Below, piece by piece: positions 57,241-64,000 of a stretch of 64,000 nucleotides of DNA (position 1 is the first letter of the stretch; each line of letters opens with the position of its first letter). The position numbers and the translations under genes are program-made. A model generated the notes under the pieces. It saw nothing but the letters and a program-made list of their open reading frames with translations. It ran no database searches and was not told where the DNA came from. This DNA is from Plantago major (Eukaryota > Streptophyta > Magnoliopsida > Lamiales > Plantaginaceae), in NCBI GenBank assembly GCA_026545765.1, contig JAIFAC010000199.1, positions 83,052 through 147,051 of the forward strand, in the 5' to 3' direction.

Positions 57241-58867
57241 TTATTGTTCATTTGGGTGAGGAGAAATGAAGGAATTTATCGAGATTGTAAGGATACCTTT
57301 GAATTTAGTGGAAAGAATTAAAATCACATGTCGGACTTGGTTGAAAGGCAAAGGCAAACCCTGTAATATAAAATGTCGATTCATGGCTACCGCAAATTGC
57401 CTCCGTGCTTTTAGTATGTTGCCGCAGTTCAGTAATCAGAGCGCTGGTAATCGATTGAGAGCAAGATGTCACATGGAGCCACGCTGGGCCCGATATGGAT
57501 TTCAGTAATGATGTGGGACCTGAGAGTTGAAAAGTGGAATTTGTCATGATGGCGATGTGTTGATGGAATGGCAATGATTATGTTCCGCAATTGACTCAAA
57601 AGGCGGGAGGCTAAGAGGTAATACAGAGTTGTATTTCAAAGATTGCATGTTGGATTTTCGCATAATTTAATTGATCGGGTGAATTCTTTCTTTATTACCT
57701 GATTAATTTTATTTTGTTGAGTCTCCACATCTGAGGTATGCAGTACCTCAAATGTTTTGGTTGGTTTGAGATCTTATGAAGTGTTTTGACAAATAGATTT
57801 GTGGGTGAGAATTGATTATGGAGCGAGGGGCTCATGTGGAGTATAAATTGTAGTACCTTGGATTTGAAACAGATGAAGGGGTAAGGGACATGGTTGTTGG
57901 TATCAGATGAGTATTGATAACTGTTATGACTCGAGGAACTAAACCATTGCGATTTAATTTTAAATATCTCGAGGTCTCCTCTTTTGGTGATACTTGGTTG
58001 CGAAGGAACCGAGACACATCTTAAATTTCTGCCAATTGTTGTCTTCAGTAACATGTGTAGGGGATGGATAATATGGTTTGCGCCGTTAAGTCATGACTAC
58101 GCCTTAAATTACTTCCCACTTGTCTCCTCGTAGGCATAGGGTGGTGGACGGCTAGAGTGCTCAATGTTTCGTGATTCTACGGTCAGCCTCTTAAATTCTC
58201 GCCTTGTTTTCGGGAATTTTCGGTGTGTTTTGCTATTGAATTTCTTGAGAGCATTGGGTGGGGGCTGATAATATGGTTTACGTTTTCGAGTCGTGATCAT
58301 GCCTTAAATTTCTCGCCACTTGTCTCCTCAGTATTAGGATGTAAGAGCTAGTTTAGTGCTCATTGTTTCAGATTCTATGACCATCTCTTAAACTTCGCTT
58401 CTTGTTTTCTTGAAATTTTTAGCACCTTGAGACCTTCGTTTAGATGTGGGTGATGGAATTGATGGTTTAAGGAATTGACGGTTTTTGAGGAATTGACGGT
58501 TAAGGATTTTGAGGTTTTGAGCATGATCTTGATTTGACGTGTTATGTCCGGATTTTAATGGTTTCACGACATGTCGATACTTACTACTTTCCTCGATTGA
58601 TGTTTTGAAGTCCGGATGCTAATGGTTCCTGACGCCCGCTTTTGTTACTTCATGATCATTGTCAATTGGTCCACTTTTCATTTCGCCTTCTTTCTTGATG
58701 AATCTAGAGCTTCATGTGATGACTTTTGTAATTGGTTGAGAATACTTTGTAGCATGAGTCGATGTGGTTTCGAAGTTGTAATGGTTTTCATCTCTAGCAT
58801 TTCTTATGCTCTTGTAGACTTTTTGAATTTATTTATAAAATTTTGCCATTTCAAAAAAAAAAAAAAA
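57241..58867 (+). mobile_element. Unidentified insertion with poly(A) tail, inside the 361-bp repeat
   Basis: The repeat is broken after TTGTTATTGTT at about 57249 and resumes with TATGCATTCACAAGG at 58871. The intervening 1.6 kb ends in a run of A (58854-58867) preceded by TTTATAAAATTTTGCCATTT, like the 3' end of a retroposon. Inside, a segment of about 200 bp is repeated (GATAATATGGTTT at about 58067 and 58267). No protein motif was recognised and no clear target duplication is visible beyond GTT. Confidence 0.5.
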
Positions 58868-59870
58868 GTTTATGCATTCACAAGGTATAATCTATGTTTT
58901 CATAAGGATCAAAGTTACTAAATTCATCAACTTGAAGAAGAAGAAGAGCATTGGTGAAGAAGAAGAAGAATGTTGAGTCAAATGCAACAGATGAGCAAAA
59001 AGAGATGATGAACCTGAAATTATGTAGATAGAGATCAAGAACATGTTTGAAAAGAGACAAAAGAAATAGCATTATATGTTCTTTTCGTAGTTGTATGAAT
59101 AAGAGTACAACATGTAATCGAATGATATAGTCCGCTTTTAATTAGAATCTTGTTTTTCGATCATGATTTTATATGTTGTGAATGATTTAGGTATCGCTTT
59201 GAATATAATATATTTTTTCAATCATATTTATGGTTTTTGAATCATGAGTTCGTGGTCTTGAATATTGTCGAAGTTCATGGATGAATATGTTGATAATATT
59301 GACGATTATGTTGAGAACATGCACCAATATTGTTTACCAAATCACCTATATTCTCAACAAAATCACCTATGGTTTAAACCAAATCTATGTTCATAACCTT
59401 TTTTTTTTTTTTTGAAACTTCGTTCATACCCCATGATTGCCATGTAGTAATTGTTTTGTCAACATGAAAATCTTATGTACAGTATATTACATGTTCTCTA
59501 CATGGAGTTTGAATATCTCAAAGGCATGTTATTTCAATGTTATTTATTAATCCATGATCTTAAAATATTTATTCATGATCTCAACATATTCATCCATGTT
59601 CAATACATTTACAACCATGTTCTATGTTGCTTAGATACTCGATATGTTCCTAACTATTACATCCATGTTTTCAACATACTAATCCATGATACCAAAACAC
59701 AAGATTATATTGACACAAAGAAAAAACCTATGTTACCAATCATATTATTCTATGTTCTCAATCATATATCCATGTTACTGCATAATTCAAATATTTTCTC
59801 ATCAAAATATTATAAGAATGTCACACGTAAAAATCGATGTTAACAAAAAGAATTTCATATTCTCAATCAT
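58868..59870. other. AT-rich sequence between repeat arms
   Basis: It starts with about 50 bases of a fourth repeat unit (58871-58918), then sequence rich in GAAGAAGAAG near 58935 and, further on, many near-copies of the word CCATGTTCTCAA. No credible gene. Confidence 0.5.
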
Positions 59871-59929
59871 ATAGGCTAAGTGGTAGAGAATGGATCACAG
59901 TAAAAAAAAATTTGTTCATATAATGAAAC

Positions 59930-60230
59930 ATAGTGGATATTGCTAAGAACATAGAGTATATTGGTGAGAAGATAGTATATACATAAGAACATAGGAAAAT
60001 ACAAAGAAAACAACGCAAGGTAATATTTAAAAAAAACAGAGTATAAATGACTATCAAAGTTATGAAGAAAACATAGGACATTATCTAGAGAACATGGACA
60101 ATATTGTCGAAAGTACATAGCCATATACTAAAGAATTTAAAATGTTGTAAACCTTATTTTTTCGTGATCTAAGTTGATGATCGAGGTCGGATTTGAATGA
60201 AAACATTGTTCAATTCATATGCAAGCACGA
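59930..60230. repeat. Inverted copy of the 361-bp repeat unit
   Basis: The reverse complement carries the same word order as the tandem units: AAATCCGACCTCGATCATCAA, AAAATAAGGTTTACAAC, ACTATCTTCTCACCAATATA and CTATGTTCTTAGCAATATCC. With the left array it forms a large imperfect foldback. Confidence 0.75.
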
Positions 60231-60676
60231 CACTTCGCATAATAAAAAATCGCAAAATAAAAAACTCAACAAAACCCTAGAACACAAAAACCTGGAAAAC
60301 AAAACGTAAATCACACAACGATAACTATAACAAAATACTCCAAATAAGTTCCTAATAGATTTGAGTAGGAGAACAACAAGATCTCATCCTAAAGAGTAGT
60401 TACATAAGAGAAAATGGGAGAGAAAGGACAAGCTAAGGAACCGTCAAAAGGAAGAAAGAAAGCTTTTTTATACCGACCCATGAAAACGCAGATCAATTCG
60501 ATCCGCAAAATAGATTTAAACACATGTTTAATGGTAAATTGCAAAACAAATTGCTTTCTAGTTAAATTAACTAAAGACCGCTTTATGAGACTTTTGTTAA
60601 TTTATTGTGTATTGTTAGTCTAAGTTTAGTTTTTATTAGCAAACACATGATACCTTTTAGACTGGAAGTTATGTAG
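60231..60676. other. Non-coding, right flank of the foldback region
   Basis: AT-rich, no gene. Contains TATACCGACCC (60469-60479), inverted partner of 55874-55884. Confidence 0.4.
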
Positions 60677-60839
60677 TACCACTACAAAAAATGCTATCAA
60701 CTCGATAAAAACAAGGACAAGATATAATTTTGTCACTATAAACCTAATTCGTTGATGAATTTTGCACTTGTCACTAAATATCACATCATTTGTGACTTAA
60801 AAGTGCTCTTGTCATGGATACTATGTTTTTGTGAGAACA

Positions 60840-61489
60840 TTTGAATTTCATCACGATGGATACTTTTTTGTGAGAAAGTAAATTCCTCATTTGTTTCCGA
60901 TAATTAATAAAGGAAAAAACTACCAAGATTCTTAATTACTACATCGAGATTAAATTAAATAACCATAAAATAATATTTGAAAATTTTGACAATGACAAAA
61001 CATATATCTCTTATATGATATTAACATAAATCTCTCTTATATGAAATTAATATAAATCTTTATTATATGCATTTTAAAAATATCATTTAAAATGAATAAA
61101 GAATAAAATTAGAAAGTAAAACATTATACCTATATGAAATAGAGTCGAGAGAAGTAAACTAGAAAATCAAATAAGTTAGTGAAAAGGGGTTGAAAAGGTT
61201 TGAACATGTTGATCCAATTGTGCAAATAAAATTTCGCTACTAATTTACCATGTACTACTTTTGTTGATATTTCATCAAATCACTTATATTAATATGTTAA
61301 AACCAAAACAATGTTATACAGACATTACTTTCAGGTCGACATACCTAAACAAAATGTAGGTTAGGAATCAATCATATTCCGCACAATACTCTTTGACTCC
61401 TTTTCCTTCTTCATTACAACCTAACGATCCCTCTCTCCCATTAATTCGATTGCACAGCTAATTTCACAAAGAAATAGACAATCGACGAG
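60840..61489 (+). other. Subterminal and leader region of the CACTA element
   Basis: No coding frame. Sequence from about 61370 onward (TTTTCCTTCTTCATTACAACC) looks like a leader exon ending at the donor GACGAG/GTAAGT. Confidence 0.5.
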
Positions 61490-61766
61490 GTAAGTCCGAT
61501 CAAGAACCATTCATCAATTTTCTTTCGTTTTGTTCAAGGGTCGTGGGTTTTTGAAGTTTTATTGTCAGGTATAGATGAGTGTTTATGGCGAGTCAGTATT
61601 GCGCCCAATTTCATGGCTAAGTCATGCTCGCCTCTTCTTCGATTCTATCAGGTTGTTGCTTAATTTGTCGATCTAGTTCTTTTTTATTCTTCATTAAAGG
61701 TCCATCCAATTCACAAATTGGCTGTTCAAGAGCATTACTTAAAAAACTTCTTGTCTATCTTTGTAG
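61490..61766 (+). other. Probable leader intron of the CACTA transposase gene
   Basis: GACGAG is followed by GTAAGTCCG; the spacer ends CTATCTTTGTAG before ATTCTCCGGGTC, 12 bases before the proposed start codon. Confidence 0.6.
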
Positions 61767-61778
61767 ATTCTCCGGGTC

Positions 61779-63940
61779 ATGGATAAGAGTTTGACTAGAG
61801 AAACTAATAATCTATCCTAATCATTTGAAAAAGGAGTCGAGTCATTTCTTCTTTGCCATGGAAAATTCAGCATCACAAGATAACTTGATTCAATGTCCAT
61901 GTGGTTTCAAGAACACAAGACGAATCATTTCACCAGTTTGGAAAGATTTACATGTGAATTTGGTTTCTCGAGAAGTTACAAAGCTATGAGGACTGGATAT
62001 TTCATGGAGAGGGAAATGAGAAAAGAATTTTTATAGTGATGATGAAGGAGGAGGTGATTCAACATAGTGCCTAAACTAAACCAGTGGTTTAGATGACTTG
62101 GTCAATCGACATTGGCAAAGAATGCACCAAGAAAAAGGTGAAATGGTGAAAGTTTTAGGAAGTCAGAGAACTCAACCTCAGAACTTTATCCAGTTGTGTA
62201 AATCTTTGCTAAGTGTGGTTATCGAATTGTTGCACATCAAAGTGATGAATAAGTGAGCAATAAAGTTTTGAGATGTTACTCATGTTATTGAAAGATATCT
62301 TACTGTATATCATACACTTCCAACTTCATATTATGCAGCCTAAGAAGTTTTTAGATGAGATTGGACGGATATAATGAAATTGATGTCTCCAAGAAAATGA
62401 TTGTGCTTTATTCTTCTACAAGGAGAATGAATCAATTGAAAATTGTCCCATATGGAGAATCGAGGGTGGGAATTTGATGATGGTAAGGGCAATAGGATTC
62501 CCTCATAAAATATTGAGGCATTTTCCAATCAAGCCACGATTGCAAAGATTGTTTATGTCTAGTGAAGTAGCTTCATATGAGGTGGCATAAAGACAAACGC
62601 GGAAGAGGAAGGCGATGGACTCAATACCGCATGGAAGCAATTCGACAAACTATACCCCAACATAGCTCAAGATCCTCGTAATGTGAAGTTTGAATTAGTA
62701 ACCCACGGCTTCACTCCCTCGGTCGATATGGGAAATTTTATAGCATGGCCTATTATACTATACCTTACAATTTACTCATCTTTCTCATGGAAAGAAGAAT
62801 TTCGATCATGTCACTACTTAATTCTGTCCAAAAAGTCCGGGAAAGGATATTGATGCCACCTAGGCCTTTGATAGATGAGTTAAAAGAATTTCGCATACAG
62901 TGCGGAGCGACTTAAAATGGTCATTTCTTTGTTAAATGGTCATTGCTTCGCTTTGATGAACTCATGGCCTGCATAAATAAGATCTAAAACGGCATTTCGG
63001 GCATCGTGTTTTTCTAGGTAAGAATCATTCGCGTGGGTAAAAGACAAGAAGTCTTTTAATGGTAAGGTGGAGCATCAGATTTAACTGCTAAGGATTTATC
63101 CGGTAGAGGGATGTGTTTCTTTTCGCGTAAAAAGTTTCGCTCATTTGATCTCGATGGGACTAGAAAGCACCCATCAAAGAAAAAAGAGAAAAGAACTCCC
63201 CGAAAAAGCTAATCATGAAAGTGAGTATTTTTCGAATTACCCTTTATTGGAAATATTTGTTGATCAGGCATAATTCAATTCTATGCATATCGGAGAGAAA
63301 ACATATGTGATAAACATAATAGGAACTATGTTCACATCAAAGGCAAAACAAAGATACTGAAAAGGCACGCAAGATTTACATGATATGTCGAGCATGGGAT
63401 CGACATAGAGCTTCACATGAGAGTATCGCGTAAGTGACAATAAGCATGTGAAACCAAAGAATATGTTATAAACTATCTCCCACGTAAAAGAGTGGGTTTT
63501 GTGGAATTCTTCAAAACTGTGTGGAAATTCCCGATGGTCACACATGGTTATGCCGTTAAAACATTTCAAGATGTATAAAGGATAAAAACATATGTGGTTT
63601 GAAATCACATGATTGCCAAGTGTTTTACTTCAACGGCTCATCCCAAAGAAAAGTGTACGTGGGATTTCATGAACAAGGAAGTTGTTGATGCTTTATGCAT
63701 GAATCGGGGTAATTTTTTTCATGAATCTGTGTTCAAAGACTCCAAGAAGGAGGATATAGATAAACTAGAAAAAGAATATACCTTAATCTTGTGCAAACTA
63801 GAGAAGATATTTCCTCCAACTTTCTTTACAATCATGGTACACTTAATCGCTCACTTGCCCCTCTCGGACAGTTAGAATCAGTAGCATTCAGACATCCACA
63901 CGTATTGCAAATGTACCCAATCGAGAGGTAAATAGAATAT
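61779..63940 (+). pseudogene. TNP2-type CACTA transposase, decayed
   Basis: The ATG at 61779 gives MDKSLTRE, the usual start of the transposase-associated domain; the rest of that domain follows in other frames (CPCGFKN at 61896, GFSRSYKA at 61960). TNP2 similarity is clear near 62620-62860 (a Trp-Lys-rich block, DPRNVKFEL, IPYNLLIF, KSPGKDID) and at 63280-63600. The 88-residue frame at 63609-63875 gives the end of TNP2 and the start of the DUF4218 region (LCKLEKIFPPTFFTIMVHLIAHL), followed by MYPIER at about 63910. Many stops and frameshifts; not functional as given. Continues beyond the window. Confidence 0.82.
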
Positions 63941-64000
63941 ATTAGAGCAAAAATTATTTATTGTTGTTGTGTATGATAGACTTATATAGTTCTTTGTTTA

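Larger units (their letters stand above)
60680..64000 (+). mobile_element. CACTA (En/Spm) DNA transposon, left part
   Basis: It begins CACTACAAAAAATG, the classic CACTA terminus, preceded by TAC (60677-60679), the expected 3-bp target copy. The next 150 bases hold short subterminal motifs in both orientations (TTGTCACTATAAA, CTTGTCACTAAAT, TTTGTGACTTA), like transposase-binding sites of this superfamily. A decayed TNP2-type transposase gene follows. The right end is outside the window. Confidence 0.85.

Noticed and set aside
58935-59000. GAAGAAGAAG stretch that could encode an acidic/basic protein tail
   Set aside because: Too short and not linked to any recognisable domain.
59451-60124. Open frames rich in His, Phe and Tyr on both strands
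   Set aside because: They come from AT-rich repeated words (CATGTTCTCAA and its complement), not from coding sequence.
63264-63608. Minus-strand 114-residue open frame
   Set aside because: Antisense to TNP2 transposase sequence of the CACTA element.
1-64000. CRISPR arrays, bacterial operons, tRNA or rRNA genes
   Set aside because: None seen. The tRNA-like signals are primer-binding sites of retrotransposons.

Overview
This window is plant nuclear DNA, almost certainly from a eudicot. I cannot name the species. No ordinary host gene is visible. Nearly everything is transposable-element sequence stacked in several nested layers. The evidence is primer-binding sites complementary to plant initiator tRNA-Met, Ty1/copia polyproteins, a plant-type LINE carrying an RNase H domain, and a CACTA (En/Spm) element with TNP2-type transposase remnants.

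Layout. Element B (1-32804, minus strand) is a large Sirevirus-like Ty1/copia element with gag, pol and a third 'envelope-like' gene. Its 3' LTR is cut by the left window edge. A 5'-truncated LINE (3474-6276) sits inside its third gene. Element A (11729-27016, plus strand, 15.3 kb) is the same family and is inserted into B's pol with a perfect 5-bp target-site duplication (GAACT). To the right lies an older copia element D of another lineage (plus strand). It survives as an integrase piece (32805-33943) and a reverse transcriptase/RNase H piece plus 3' LTR (52739-55462). The two pieces are separated by element C (33944-52733, minus strand, 18.8 kb), a diverged Sirevirus-like subfamily flanked by a perfect GATAA duplication. 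C's third-gene region is a mosaic: two N-terminal blocks separated by a gag fragment, then two C-terminal blocks. From 55.5 to 60.5 kb is AT-rich non-coding DNA with a 361-bp tandem repeat that recurs in inverted orientation, interrupted by a poly(A)-tailed insertion. From 60680 to the window end is the left part of a CACTA transposon with a decayed transposase gene.

Most unusual system. The third gene of these Sirevirus-like elements behaves like an independent, intron-bearing transcription unit. In all three copies a TATA box lies about 190-195 bases upstream of the same MAPK start, inside a spacer after pol. The gene body carries a series of short (73-87 base) spacers with GT..AG ends, at matching positions in A, B and C. 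Copy A keeps two of the five introns seen in B and appears to lack at least one of them exactly. Introns surviving in a retrotransposon need an explanation. Separate transcription of this gene from the genomic RNA would give one.

Caution. The consensus itself looks flawed. LTR pairs that must have been identical at insertion differ repeatedly by the same change (CAGA versus CGTA, CTG versus CG). Many apparent frameshifts in gag, pol and the third gene may therefore be sequence errors at CHG sites rather than real decay, so 'pseudogene' here means only 'not open as given'.
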